Assembly (NCBI RefSeq): GCF_015209725.1
Contig: NZ_CP063656.1
Location: 1,037,001-1,101,000 of the forward strand
Source: Lysobacter ciconiae
GTDB taxonomy: Bacteria; Pseudomonadota; Gammaproteobacteria; Xanthomonadales; Xanthomonadaceae
DNA length: 64,000 bases
Reading direction: 5' to 3'
Part shown: piece after piece, positions 44,621-53,522 of the stretch
Layout of the letters: each line of letters begins with the position of its first letter
Numbering within the stretch: the first letter of the stretch is position 1
Translations under genes and position numbers: made by a program
The notes under the pieces: generated by a model
Database searches by the model: none
Told to the model about the DNA's origin: nothing
Seen by the model: only the letters and a program-made list of their open reading frames with translations

Positions 44621-44657
44621 TGCCCTGTACGCTCACTGCAGGGGCGTTGGGGGAAGG

Positions 44658-45620
44658 ATGCGAGTGAATCACCAGCAGGACCGGCACGGGCCGATCGCAG
44701 CAACGGTCGCGCGGCTGCGCAGCTTCATCCTGGCGGTTTGCCTGCTCGGCGTTGCCGGCACGCCTGCGTGGGCCGGCGAATCCCACATTCTCGTGCTGGG
44801 CCGCATCAGCGACGATCCGGCGGCGCATTACGAGCAGCTCAAGCCGCTCCTCGATTACGTCGTGCCGCGGATGGCGGACGTGGGCATCCGCGAGGGCCGC
44901 ATCCTGATGGCCCGGGATCCACAGCAGATGGCCAGCTACCTGCGCCGCGAGCGCGTCGACTGGGTCACCGAGACCTCCGGTTCCGGTGCGCTGCTTGCCG
45001 AGCGCGCCGGTGCCCGCCCGCTGCTGGTGACTGAACGCGACGGCGAACGCAGCTACCACGCCGTGTTCTTCGCGCGCGCGGACAGCGGCATCACCGGCAT
45101 CGATTCCCTGCAGGGATCGCGCATCGCGTTCCAGCGACCGACCTCCACCAGTGCGTATTTCGTTCCGGCCGGCCAATTGCTGCGCAGCGGCCTCAAGCTG
45201 GACCTGCTAATGTCGCCGCTGGACACCGTCGGCCCGGATGCGCTGGGCTACCTGTTCGCGCGTTCGGAGCTGAACATCGCCACCTGGGTGCACAAGGGAC
45301 TGGTCGATGTCGGCGTGGTCAGCAACCTGGACTGGGCCAACCCGCGCCGCATGCCCGAGGCGTTCAGGAAGGACATGGTGCTGATCGGCCGCAGCGAGGA
45401 GTTCCCGCGCGCGCTGGAGCTGGTGCGCGCCAACCTGGATCCCGCGGTGCGTGAGCGGCTGCGGCAGGTGCTGGTGGAGGCTGCGGACGATCCCCTGGCT
45501 GCAGCCGCGATGCACGAGTTTTTCGGCACGACCCGCTTCCTGCCGCTTGATGAGGAGGCGCGCCGCGAGCTCGCCCATCTGCGGGAGCTGGTGCAACTGG
45601 TGCGGAGCCAGGTCGAGTGA
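44658..45620 (+). CDS. PhnD-like periplasmic substrate-binding protein
   Basis: A 320-residue protein with a signal peptide (cleaved about 39, PAWAGES). The rest is the PhnD/SsuA/transferrin-like fold: HYEQLKPLLDYV, RRERVDWVTETSGSGALLAERAGARPLLV, and LQGSRIAFQRPTSTSAYFVPAG. There is no ABC permease or ATPase nearby; instead a GGDEF-EAL protein starts four bases before its end. It is therefore likely a periplasmic sensor feeding the c-di-GMP enzyme, not a transport component. Confidence 0.85.
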   Translation: MRVNHQQDRHGPIAATVARLRSFILAVCLLGVAGTPAWAGESHILVLGRISDDPAAHYEQLKPLLDYVVPRMADVGIREGRILMARDPQQMASYLRRERVDWVTETSGSGALLAERAGARPLLVTERDGERSYHAVFFARADSGITGIDSLQGSRIAFQRPTSTSAYFVPAGQLLRSGLKLDLLMSPLDTVGPDALGYLFARSELNIATWVHKGLVDVGVVSNLDWANPRRMPEAFRKDMVLIGRSEEFPRALELVRANLDPAVRERLRQVLVEAADDPLAAAAMHEFFGTTRFLPLDEEARRELAHLRELVQLVRSQVE

Positions 45621-47785
45621 GGGCGACGCTTGCGGGCCTGTTCAGCGGTTTGCAGGGGCGCGTCCTGGCGATGTTGCTCGGCGCCCTGGTCGTCTTCATG
45701 GCGCTGACCGGTCTGGTCCTCCAGCGCCAGGCGGAAACCCAGCACGAAGTGGAGCGCGTCAGCCATTCGGCCATGCAGGAGGTGGCCGATGAGAACCTGC
45801 AGCAACGCGGCGAAAACATGGTCGAGCCGCTGGCCGAGCTGTTGGTCAATCCGCTCTATTACCACGACTTGGACAGCATGGGCGTGCTGCTCCAGGGCGC
45901 GCTGAAGCAGCGCTGGATCCGCTACGTCTATGTCTTCGATGCGCAGGGCCGCGTGCTTCACGACGGCAGCGAGTCGATCCCGGCTTACGGCCTGCCGATG
46001 GACGATCCGCTGGCACCAGCGGCGTTGGCGGCGACCGCGCTGCGAACCCAGTTCAGCGACTCGATCATGGACGTGTCCGCGCCGATCATGATTGGGCGCG
46101 AGCGCCTGGGCGGTGTCCGCATCGGCTACGACCTGGGCGCGATGCGCGTATTGCAGGAGCGCGCCACGCACCAGTTGGGCGTCAGGCTGAAGGTGTTGGC
46201 CGAGCGCCAGATGCTGTGGTTGCTGGTGCTGGGTGTGGCCCTGATGGCGATGGGTGCCGCCGTGTTGTGGACCATCCAGCGCTGGCTGGTGATGCCGATC
46301 CGCAACCTGGCCGATGCCGCGCGCAAGATCGAGTCGGGCCACTACGACGTGCTGCCATTGGACAGCAAGCGCAATGACGAACTGGGCGAGCTGATCCGCG
46401 CTTTCCGCAACATGGGCCGGAGCGTCGCGCGCCACGACCGCGACATCCGCAAGATGGCCTACACCGATGCGCTGACCGGCCAGGCCAACCGGCTGGCGTT
46501 CCGCGAGGCACTCGACGAGCGTCTGCTGCGGTTGAGCGGCAGCGGACGCCAGCTCGCCCTGCTGTTCGCCGACATCGACGACTTCAAGCGCGTCAATGAC
46601 ACCCTCGGCCATGACGTCGGCGACGAGGTCCTGCTGGAGGTATCGCGCCGCATCCGCGACGTGGTCCAGCGCCTGGGCGGGCCGGGCGCGATGCTGGCCC
46701 GGTTCGGCGGTGACGAGTTTGTCATCCTGGTGGAGGCGGCGGATCCGCGGGTCAACGTCCGCGAAATCGCGACCACGCTGGGCGAGTCGCTGGTCGAGGA
46801 GCTGGGCGCGCCGCTGGCACTGCGCGAGCGGGAGGTGTTCCTGGGCATCTCGATCGGCATCAGCATGTACCCCGACGACGCCCTGACCGCGGCGATGCTG
46901 ATGAAAAACGGCGATATCGCCATGTACCAGGCCAAGCTGGCCGGCAAGAACTGCGCCCGTTACTACGACAACGTGATGAACAGCGCCGTGGAGCGCCACG
47001 TCCGGCTGGAAACCGAGCTGCGCGGGGCGTGGGAGCGCGGCGAGCTGAGCGTGGTGTACCAGCCGGTGATCCGGGTGGCGGACGACGCCGTGGTCGGCGC
47101 CGAAGCGCTCCTGCGCTGGCACCACCCCGAACTGGGGGAGGTGCCGCCGGCGGTCTTCATCGACGTGGCGGAAAAAACCGGCCTGATCGAATTGCTGGGA
47201 CCCAAGGTCATGACCGCCGCCTGCCGGGACGCGGCGCGCTGGCCCCCGCTGGATGGCGGCCCGCCGCCGTTCGTGACGGTCAACGTCTCCGCCCGCGAGC
47301 TGCGCAGCAGTGACCTGCCGCGCAGCGTGGCGCGCAGCCTGGACTACAGCGGCCTGGATCCTGGCCGGCTGCTGGTGGAACTGACCGAGACGGCGATGAT
47401 CGGCGACGAGGCCCATGCCGGCCGCGTACTGCAACAGTTGCGCGCGACCGGGGTACAGGTCTGGCTGGACGATTTCGGCACCGGCTTCTCGGGGCTCAGC
47501 CACCTGCGCCGCGTGCCCGTGGACGGGGTCAAGATCGATCGCAGCTTTGTGGCCGACATCCTGCATGACCCCGATGACCTGGCCCTCACCACGGCGATCA
47601 TCGCCATGGCGCGCTCACTGGGAATCACGGTGATCGCCGAGGGCGTAGAGAACCGCGCGCAATACCAGCTGCTGCGCGATCGCGGCTGCGACCTGGCGCA
47701 GGGCTTCAGTCTCGCCAATCCCATGAGTTCGGATGAGTTCGTTGCGCTGTGCAATGACGCGGCCGCCGTACACCTGCCAGGTTGA
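45617..47785 (+). CDS. Membrane-bound GGDEF-EAL protein with HAMP domain
   Basis: A 722-residue protein: helix 1 (about residues 14-36), a periplasmic part, helix 2 (about 196-218), HAMP (about 218-270), GGDEF (about 280-450) and EAL (about 465-715). GGDEF is intact (RFGGDEFVIL), as are the EAL residues: EALLRW, ELTETAM, LDDFGTGFSGLSHLR, KIDRSF, AEGVEN. Both synthesis and breakdown of c-di-GMP are therefore possible. The GTG start overlaps the PhnD-like gene, so the binding protein probably signals to its periplasmic part. Confidence 0.93.
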   Translation: MRATLAGLFSGLQGRVLAMLLGALVVFMALTGLVLQRQAETQHEVERVSHSAMQEVADENLQQRGENMVEPLAELLVNPLYYHDLDSMGVLLQGALKQRWIRYVYVFDAQGRVLHDGSESIPAYGLPMDDPLAPAALAATALRTQFSDSIMDVSAPIMIGRERLGGVRIGYDLGAMRVLQERATHQLGVRLKVLAERQMLWLLVLGVALMAMGAAVLWTIQRWLVMPIRNLADAARKIESGHYDVLPLDSKRNDELGELIRAFRNMGRSVARHDRDIRKMAYTDALTGQANRLAFREALDERLLRLSGSGRQLALLFADIDDFKRVNDTLGHDVGDEVLLEVSRRIRDVVQRLGGPGAMLARFGGDEFVILVEAADPRVNVREIATTLGESLVEELGAPLALREREVFLGISIGISMYPDDALTAAMLMKNGDIAMYQAKLAGKNCARYYDNVMNSAVERHVRLETELRGAWERGELSVVYQPVIRVADDAVVGAEALLRWHHPELGEVPPAVFIDVAEKTGLIELLGPKVMTAACRDAARWPPLDGGPPPFVTVNVSARELRSSDLPRSVARSLDYSGLDPGRLLVELTETAMIGDEAHAGRVLQQLRATGVQVWLDDFGTGFSGLSHLRRVPVDGVKIDRSFVADILHDPDDLALTTAIIAMARSLGITVIAEGVENRAQYQLLRDRGCDLAQGFSLANPMSSDEFVALCNDAAAVHLPG

Positions 47786-47793
47786 GCGTCCGC

Positions 47794-48435
47794 TCAGCCG
47801 TGGATCCAGTGCGCGACCGCGGTCGCCAACTGCCCCGATACCAGGCTGAAGAAGACCACCGCAGCGGTTCCCGCGACCCAAGCCGCGCCCATCAGGTAGC
47901 CGTCGCGCTCCAGCAACGCCAGCGCGAAAAGCAGCAACAGCACCCCGAACACGTAGTTGGTGAACGGGATGGGCAGGCACAGCAGCAGTCCGAGCGCGAC
48001 CAGCAACAGGCCACTGACGAGGTTGGACAGGCGTCGCTCGAGCAACGCCGGCGCCCGTGGCCGCGACACGCGCTCCAGCCGCGCCAGCCACGGTGAGATC
48101 CGGTCACGGAAGCGGCTGACGGTCTCGCGCGTCGGCCCGCGCCGGGCCACGAAACCGGGGAGCCACGGGGTCGGCAGACCCACCATCAATTGCAGTCCCA
48201 GCAGCACCACCAGCAGGCCGCTGGCACCGCCGACGCCCGGGATCGGCAGGAAGGCTGGCAGGATGGCGATGAACACCAGCATGCCGAACGAGCGCTTGCC
48301 CAGCCCGCCGAACATGGCGCCAAGCGGCAGGATCTCGTCGGGATCGCCGATGGTGAACGAGTCCAGCAGCGCCCGGGTGCCGACGGCGTGACCGTCCGTC
48401 GCGTGTGCGCCGGTGCCGCTATCCGCTGGTTTCAT
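47794..48435 (-). CDS. ExoD-family membrane protein
   Basis: A 213-residue protein with about four hydrophobic helices and a cytoplasmic N-terminus. The sequence LGKRSFGMLVFIAILPAFLPIPGV and the LPIPFTNYVFGVLLLLFALALLERDG region match the ExoD family, named for exopolysaccharide synthesis in rhizobia; the biochemical role is unclear. The start overlaps the end of the CNNM-type gene by 17 bases, so it is the second gene of that pair. Confidence 0.85.
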   Translation of the reverse strand: MKPADSGTGAHATDGHAVGTRALLDSFTIGDPDEILPLGAMFGGLGKRSFGMLVFIAILPAFLPIPGVGGASGLLVVLLGLQLMVGLPTPWLPGFVARRGPTRETVSRFRDRISPWLARLERVSRPRAPALLERRLSNLVSGLLLVALGLLLCLPIPFTNYVFGVLLLLFALALLERDGYLMGAAWVAGTAAVVFFSLVSGQLATAVAHWIHG

Positions 48436-49759
48436 CGTTTTCCGGGTCCTGCACCGGCTCGCTCTGCAGCAGCAGCTTGTCGATCCGCGGCCCGTCCAGG
48501 TCGATCACCTCGATCCGCCAGCCCGGCCAGGCGAACTGCTCGCCGACGTTGGGAATGCGGCCGAAGTGGGCGATCACCATTCCGGCGGCAGTATGGAAGT
48601 CATGCTCGTCCTCGCCGGGCACCGACCCGGAAACCAGTTCGTGCAGGTCCTCCAGGTGCAGGCTGCCGTCGATCAGCCATGAGCCGTCCGCGCGCTGCAC
48701 CACCGGTCCGGCGGTGTCGTCGCTGGTCTCGTTGCTGCCGTTGCCCATGCCGGCCTGGACGCGCCCGATGACGGCGCCCATCACATCATTGACGGTTACC
48801 AGCCCGGTGACGTCGCCGTACTCGTCCACCACCAGCGCCAGCGACTGCTGCTCCTCGCGGAAGATCTCCAGCAGTTTCATCGCGTGGGTGGATTCGGAGA
48901 CAAACAGCGCCTCGCGCATCTGCCCGAACAGGTCGATCGGCACGCCCGGCATCAGGCCGCGCAGCAGTGATTTGGCTTCGACCACGCCGATCACGTCCTG
49001 GTCGGTGCCACGCAGCACCGGGAAGCGCGACACCGGCGAGCTGCGCATCGTTTCCAGGTTCTCATCCAGCGGCGCGCCCGCGTCCAGCCAGGTGATGCGG
49101 GTGCGCGGCGTCATCAGGCTGTCGGCGGTGCGGTCGCCCAGGCCGAGCACGCGGTTCATCATCTTGCGTTCGTCGGCATCGATCACGCCCTGCTCATGGC
49201 TCTCGCTGACCAGCAGGCGGATCTCCTCTTCCGTCACGTTGGACGCCTGGGTCTGGTCCAGGCGCATCAGCTTGAGCATGCCTTGCGTGCTCACCATCAG
49301 CAGCCAGACCGCCGGCGTGGCGATCCAGGACACCCAGTGCATCGGCGCGGCAACGAAGCTGGCGAGCTTTTCCGGGGCCAGCAGGGCCAGCCGCTTGGGC
49401 AGCAGCTCGCCCAGCACGATGCTGAGGTAGGTGATCAGTCCCACCGCCATCACCAGTCCGATGGTGCCCGCGTAGTCACCCAGGAAAGGCACCTGCAGCG
49501 CGAGCCAGGCGCCGATGGCCGAGCCGATGGCCTCGCCGCCGAACATACCCGTCAGGATAGCGATCAAGGTGATCCCGACCTGGACGGTGGAGAGGAAGCG
49601 GTCGGGGTGTTCGGCCAGGTCCAGCGCCTTGCGCGCGCGCCGGCTGGTGACCGCCATGTGCCGCAAGCGCGCCTTGCGCGAGGTGACAACCGACATCTCC
49701 GACAACGCGAAAAATGCGTTGAACGCGATGAGCACGAGCACGATCCCGAACTTCAGCAT
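48419..49759 (-). CDS. CNNM/CorC-type (hemolysin-C-like) membrane protein
   Basis: A 446-residue inner-membrane protein of the CNNM (DUF21) group. Order: the DUF21 transmembrane domain (about residues 1-185, with ALSEMSVVTSRKARL), two CBS domains (about 205-330, with MTPRTRITWLD and VVDEYGDVTGLVTVNDVM), and a CorC_HlyC transporter-associated domain (about 345-435). Mg/Co ion homeostasis is the family role; the hemolysin name is historical. The ATG at 49759 suits the family N-terminus. Confidence 0.9.
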   Translation of the reverse strand: MLKFGIVLVLIAFNAFFALSEMSVVTSRKARLRHMAVTSRRARKALDLAEHPDRFLSTVQVGITLIAILTGMFGGEAIGSAIGAWLALQVPFLGDYAGTIGLVMAVGLITYLSIVLGELLPKRLALLAPEKLASFVAAPMHWVSWIATPAVWLLMVSTQGMLKLMRLDQTQASNVTEEEIRLLVSESHEQGVIDADERKMMNRVLGLGDRTADSLMTPRTRITWLDAGAPLDENLETMRSSPVSRFPVLRGTDQDVIGVVEAKSLLRGLMPGVPIDLFGQMREALFVSESTHAMKLLEIFREEQQSLALVVDEYGDVTGLVTVNDVMGAVIGRVQAGMGNGSNETSDDTAGPVVQRADGSWLIDGSLHLEDLHELVSGSVPGEDEHDFHTAAGMVIAHFGRIPNVGEQFAWPGWRIEVIDLDGPRIDKLLLQSEPVQDPENDETSG

Positions 49760-50086
49760 GCCGCTCGCCTCATCCGGATGGGGCAGGGCACCGCTGGGCC
49801 ACGGCGGCACGAGGGCGCCGTGGAGCATGTAGACGGAGGTTTTGGATCGTCGCCCATGGAGCGCAGGAGACCGTATTGACGCGTCCAAGCGACGCCGCCG
49901 GATTTTAGCAGTTAGCCCGTGCCGGCCCCGGAACGATCAATGACTGGGCGTGAAGCCGGTGAAACCGTCATAATCGCACCCCCCGGGTTGCCGCCCGGGC
50001 CGTATTCATGATGTCCGGCTCCGTGTTCCGGATTTCGGCCTCCCACCGCGAAACGTTGCCTTACGGCACGACGAGGTATTGCACCG
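49760..50086. other. Divergent promoter region between the CNNM and DUF47 genes
   Basis: No gene is seen. CATAAT (49969-49974) is a possible -10 for the phosphate genes, with a poor -35. A CCCGGG-TTGCCG-CCCGGG hairpin (49982-49999) follows directly and would lie in the 5' untranslated leader of about 105 bases. Confidence 0.35.
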
Positions 50087-50713
50087 ATGTTTTCCCTGCA
50101 GACGATGTTCGGCCAAGGCAACCAGTTCTACGACCTGCTGGAGCAGTCGGCGGTTGCCGCGCACGACAGCACCCGTGCGTTGCACGAGATGCTCAAGGGC
50201 GATCAGCGCGAACCCGCGCTCGATGCGTTCAAGCTGGCCCGCCAGCGCGAGCGCGACGCGTCGGAGAAGATCAGCCAGGAACTGGTCGACAGCTTCATCA
50301 CCCCGATCGAGCGCGAAGACATCGAAGCGCTCAGCTCGGCGCTGCACAAGATCAACAAGCAGGCGGAGAAGTTCGCCGATCGCTACACCCTGGCTGTGCA
50401 GCACCTGGAGCACATCGACTTCGCCCCGCGCGCGGCGATGCTGGAGCAGGCCGCCAGCGTGGTGGTGAAGATGGTCAAGCAGCTGCGCAAGATCAAGCTG
50501 GGGCCGATGAAGGCGCTCAACGACGAGCTGCGCTCCATCGAGAACGAAGCCGACCGGCTGATGCTGGAGCTGTACCGCGAGATCTACTCCGGCGACTTGG
50601 AGCCGTTGCAGATGTTCCTGCTCAAGGAGTTCTTCGAGATCCTCGAGAAAGCGATCGACCGTTGCCGCGAGGCCGGCGTGGTGGCGTACGACATCGTGCT
50701 GAAGAACTCCTGA
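50087..50713 (+). CDS. DUF47 (PhoU-like) phosphate transport regulator
   Basis: A 208-residue helical cytoplasmic protein of the DUF47 group. The sequences SFITPIEREDIEALSSALHKINKQAE and LRSIENEADRLMLELYREIY match; charged repeats near ENEAD are the metal-binding type seen in PhoU-like proteins. It precedes the Pit transporter by 10 bases, the standard pairing, and probably modulates it. Confidence 0.93.
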   Translation: MFSLQTMFGQGNQFYDLLEQSAVAAHDSTRALHEMLKGDQREPALDAFKLARQRERDASEKISQELVDSFITPIEREDIEALSSALHKINKQAEKFADRYTLAVQHLEHIDFAPRAAMLEQAASVVVKMVKQLRKIKLGPMKALNDELRSIENEADRLMLELYREIYSGDLEPLQMFLLKEFFEILEKAIDRCREAGVVAYDIVLKNS

Positions 50714-50723
50714 GGCGCCCCGC

Positions 50724-51851
50724 ATGTTGACCCTGGTCATGACGGTGGTCCTGGTCGCGCTGGTGTTCGAGTACATCAACGGCTTCCACGACACCGCCAA
50801 CTCCATCGCCACCGTGGTGGCCACCAAGGTGCTGTCGCCGGCGCAGGCGGTCGCGTTGGCGGCGAGCATGAACCTCATCGGCGCGCTGGTCGGCACGGCG
50901 GTGGCCAAGACGATCGCCTCGGGGCTGATCGATATCGGCGTGGTCGAAGTGGGCGCGCAACTGATCCTGTGCGCACTGCTGGGCGGGATTGTCTGGAACC
51001 TGATCACCTGGTGGATCGGCTTGCCGTCATCCTCGTCCCACGCGCTGATCGGCGGGTTGATCGGCGCGGCGCTGGCGGCGGCGTCCAACAACTTCGACGC
51101 GATCATCTGGTCGCAGCCGGCCGAGCCGATCTATCACAGCGCCGGCGTGCTGTGGAAAGTGGTCGTGCCGATGTTCAGCTCGCCGATCCTGGGCTTCGTG
51201 GCCGGCTTCGTGATGATGGCCGTGCTGTTTGCGGTGATTTCCGGCATGGCCAGCAGTGGCGGTGTCCTGGCGCGCCTGGCACGACCGCGCTGGGTCAACG
51301 GCTTCTTCGGCAAGGCGCAGATCGTCAGCGCGGCGGGCATGGGTTTCGCGCACGGCATGAACGATGCGCAGAAGACCATGGGCATCATCGCCCTGACCCT
51401 GGTCAGCGCCCAGAGCACCGGCGTGCTGGACAACCTGCCGGGCTGGCTGGCGTTCCTGCATCCTTCCCCGGGTGCTCTGACCGACGGCGACATCGATCTG
51501 TGGATCAAGATCGCCTGTGCGCTGGTGATGGCCGCCGGCACCGCGGCGGGCGGCTGGCGGATCATCAAGACGCTGGGCCACAAGCTGGTCAAGCTGCACC
51601 CGATCCACGGATTCGCGGCCGAGACCAGCGCCGCCTCGGTGATCCTCGCCGCGTCCTCGCTGGGCATCCCGGTCTCCACCACCCACAACATCTCCGCCGC
51701 GATCATGGGCGTGGGCACCGCCAAACGTCTGAACGCAATCAAGTGGACGATCGTGGAGCGGATGATCTGGGCCTGGATCCTGACCATTCCGGCCGCCGGC
51801 GGCATCGCCTGGCTGGCGTTCCGCGGCATGGTCGCCATGGGCTGGGCATAG
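50724..51851 (+). CDS. pit: Inorganic phosphate transporter, Pit family
   Basis: A 375-residue polytopic proton-coupled phosphate transporter. The signature FEYINGFHDTANSIATVV lies in the N-terminal half and its repeat GFAHGMNDAQKTMGIIAL in the C-terminal half, both with the conserved Asn/Asp. GLPSSSSHALIGGLIGAAL and STTHNISAAIMGVG are the other paired motifs. Coupled with the DUF47 gene. Confidence 0.96.
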   Translation: MLTLVMTVVLVALVFEYINGFHDTANSIATVVATKVLSPAQAVALAASMNLIGALVGTAVAKTIASGLIDIGVVEVGAQLILCALLGGIVWNLITWWIGLPSSSSHALIGGLIGAALAAASNNFDAIIWSQPAEPIYHSAGVLWKVVVPMFSSPILGFVAGFVMMAVLFAVISGMASSGGVLARLARPRWVNGFFGKAQIVSAAGMGFAHGMNDAQKTMGIIALTLVSAQSTGVLDNLPGWLAFLHPSPGALTDGDIDLWIKIACALVMAAGTAAGGWRIIKTLGHKLVKLHPIHGFAAETSAASVILAASSLGIPVSTTHNISAAIMGVGTAKRLNAIKWTIVERMIWAWILTIPAAGGIAWLAFRGMVAMGWA

Positions 51852-51914
51852 TCCCGGTCCCCTCCGCAGGTCGCGCGCGGACGTCGCTGTTGCGCGTCCT
51901 CTGAAGCGCGTCCT

Positions 51915-52325
51915 CTAGAGCACGTCGCGCTCGCCCGAGAGCACCCGTTCCATGCGATCGCTGGTGCCGCCGATGTCCAGCACCAGACGGTGGACTTCGG
52001 CGCCATCCAGGCCTTCAAACGGGCGGTTCTCGCACAGTTGCAGGTAGGGATCGCCACCCATCTCGCCGATCGCCAGATAGCCGACCCGGCTCTGCCAGTT
52101 GAAGTTGAGCGCGCGCGCGGCATCGATGCCATCGGCCTGCGCGACGGCGCTGCTTACCCGCAGGTAGGGACGTCCGTCCTCGTCGTGCAGTTCGGACAGG
52201 AAGATCGTCTGGTGGCGGCTGCCCTGTTCCAGCGACAGCTCGATACTGGCAACGCCTTCGTCCTGCAGGACGACATTGAACCCGGCACCGGTGAGGTGCT
52301 GGCGGATCGACTTGAAGGTGTGCAT
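51915..52325 (-). CDS. Conserved small protein of unknown function
   Basis: A 136-residue soluble protein with a helix-then-strands layout (MHTFKSIRQHLTGAGFNVV; SRHQTIFLSELHDEDGRPYLRVSSAVAQ; EMGGDPYLQLCENRPFEGLDG). The shape is reminiscent of YbjN or type III chaperone folds, but I cannot name a family. It converges with pit and is divergent from the alkyltransferase-like gene, 35 bases away. Confidence 0.65.
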   Translation of the reverse strand: MHTFKSIRQHLTGAGFNVVLQDEGVASIELSLEQGSRHQTIFLSELHDEDGRPYLRVSSAVAQADGIDAARALNFNWQSRVGYLAIGEMGGDPYLQLCENRPFEGLDGAEVHRLVLDIGGTSDRMERVLSGERDVL

Positions 52326-52360
52326 GGCGGACTCCAGCGGGGGAGGCCTATGCTACCGCG

Positions 52361-52693
52361 ATGGAAAACCCGGCCAACGTCCGCGTTATCGCGGCGATCC
52401 GCGCCATCCCTGCAGGCCAGGTGGCCGGCTACGGCGAAGTCGCCCGCCGCGCCGGCCTGCCGGGGCGCGCGCGCATGGTGGCGCGACTGCTGGCCACCAA
52501 CGACGATCCCTGCCTTCCCTGGCACCGCGTGGTCCGCGCCGATGGGCGCATCGCGTTTGCGCCGGGATCGGCATCGTATCTGGAGCAGTGCGCCAGGCTC
52601 AGGTCGGAGGGGGTCAAGGTCGAAGCGGGACGGGTTCGCGGCCTGCGACCGGCTCCCACGGTCGACCAGCAGCTCTGGGGTGATCACGGCTGA
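52361..52693 (+). CDS. Alkyltransferase-like protein (MGMT family, Cys replaced by Trp)
   Basis: A 110-residue protein related to the C-terminal domain of O6-methylguanine methyltransferase. The active-site motif PCHRV reads PWHRV (W54 in place of Cys), so it cannot take up an alkyl group. Such proteins bind alkylated guanine and hand it to nucleotide excision repair. PAGQVAGYGEVARRAGLPGRARMVARLLATN is the DNA-binding helix-turn-helix. Short length (about 110) fits ATL proteins. Confidence 0.9.
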   Translation: MENPANVRVIAAIRAIPAGQVAGYGEVARRAGLPGRARMVARLLATNDDPCLPWHRVVRADGRIAFAPGSASYLEQCARLRSEGVKVEAGRVRGLRPAPTVDQQLWGDHG

Positions 52694-52757
52694 GCGTCGG
52701 TTCGCTCCTGTCGGGCCCGATCAGCGGCTACCATTGCGCTACTTGCCAGGAGCTGCG

Positions 52758-53414
52758 ATGTTTTCCAACCTTCCCCCCGTCACCCGCGCATTGCTGATCG
52801 CCAACGCGGTGGTGTTCCTGCTCCAGAACGTCCTCGGCGAAGCCGCCCTTTCCGCGTTCATGCTGTGGCCCATCGGCGGTGGCGAGGGCCTGTATCCGGG
52901 TCGCGAGTTCCTGCCCTGGCAGTTGCTCAGCTACGGCTTCATGCATGGCAGTTTTACCCATCTGCTGTTCAACATGGTCGCCCTGCTGATGTTCGGCGCG
53001 CCGCTGGAGCACACCTGGGGCGAGCGGCGCTTCCTGACGTTCTTCCTGGTCTGCGTGGCGGGCGCGGCGGTGTGCCAGCTGGCGGTGGGTGCATGGACGA
53101 TGTCGCAGGGCGGCATGGCGTACCCGACGGTGGGCGCCTCGGGCGGGGTGTTCGGCCTGCTGCTGGCGTACGGCATGCTGTTTCCCAACCAGCGCGTCAT
53201 GCTGCTGATCCCGCCGATCCCGATGAAGGCGCGGACGCTGGTGATCGTCTACGGCGCCATCGAGTTGATGCTGGGCTTCAGCGGCTACCAGCCGGGGGTG
53301 GCCCACTTCGCCCATCTGGGCGGAATGCTGTTCGGGTGGCTGCTGATCCGCTATTGGCGCGGACAGCCACCGTTTGGTCGCCGCGGCCCGCCGCGGCCGC
53401 GTGTGGTGCGCTGA
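52758..53414 (+). CDS. Rhomboid-family intramembrane serine protease
   Basis: A 218-residue six-helix membrane protein. The catalytic serine is S128 in VGASGGVFGL and the histidine H186 in HFAHLGGM; the oxyanion HLLFNM segment is also present. A Pro/Arg-rich tail of about 20 residues ends it. AGGAG precedes the ATG. It likely cleaves membrane substrates that cannot be predicted here. Confidence 0.92.
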   Translation: MFSNLPPVTRALLIANAVVFLLQNVLGEAALSAFMLWPIGGGEGLYPGREFLPWQLLSYGFMHGSFTHLLFNMVALLMFGAPLEHTWGERRFLTFFLVCVAGAAVCQLAVGAWTMSQGGMAYPTVGASGGVFGLLLAYGMLFPNQRVMLLIPPIPMKARTLVIVYGAIELMLGFSGYQPGVAHFAHLGGMLFGWLLIRYWRGQPPFGRRGPPRPRVVR

Positions 53415-53461
53415 GCGAGGCGGACCGATACCGCCGCCGCACAACCGGAGACGGAAAACGG

Positions 53462-53494
53462 AAAACGGCGCGTCTGCACGCGCCGTTTTCTTTT
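53462..53494. terminator. Bidirectional terminator between rhomboid and M13 peptidase genes
   Basis: AAAACGGCGCG (53462-53472) pairs perfectly with CGCGCCGTTTT (53479-53489). T-runs follow on the plus strand and A-runs precede, so it works for both convergent genes. Confidence 0.85.
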
Positions 53495-53522
53495 CTATTT
53501 CGTGGATTGCGGGCTGCGCGGC

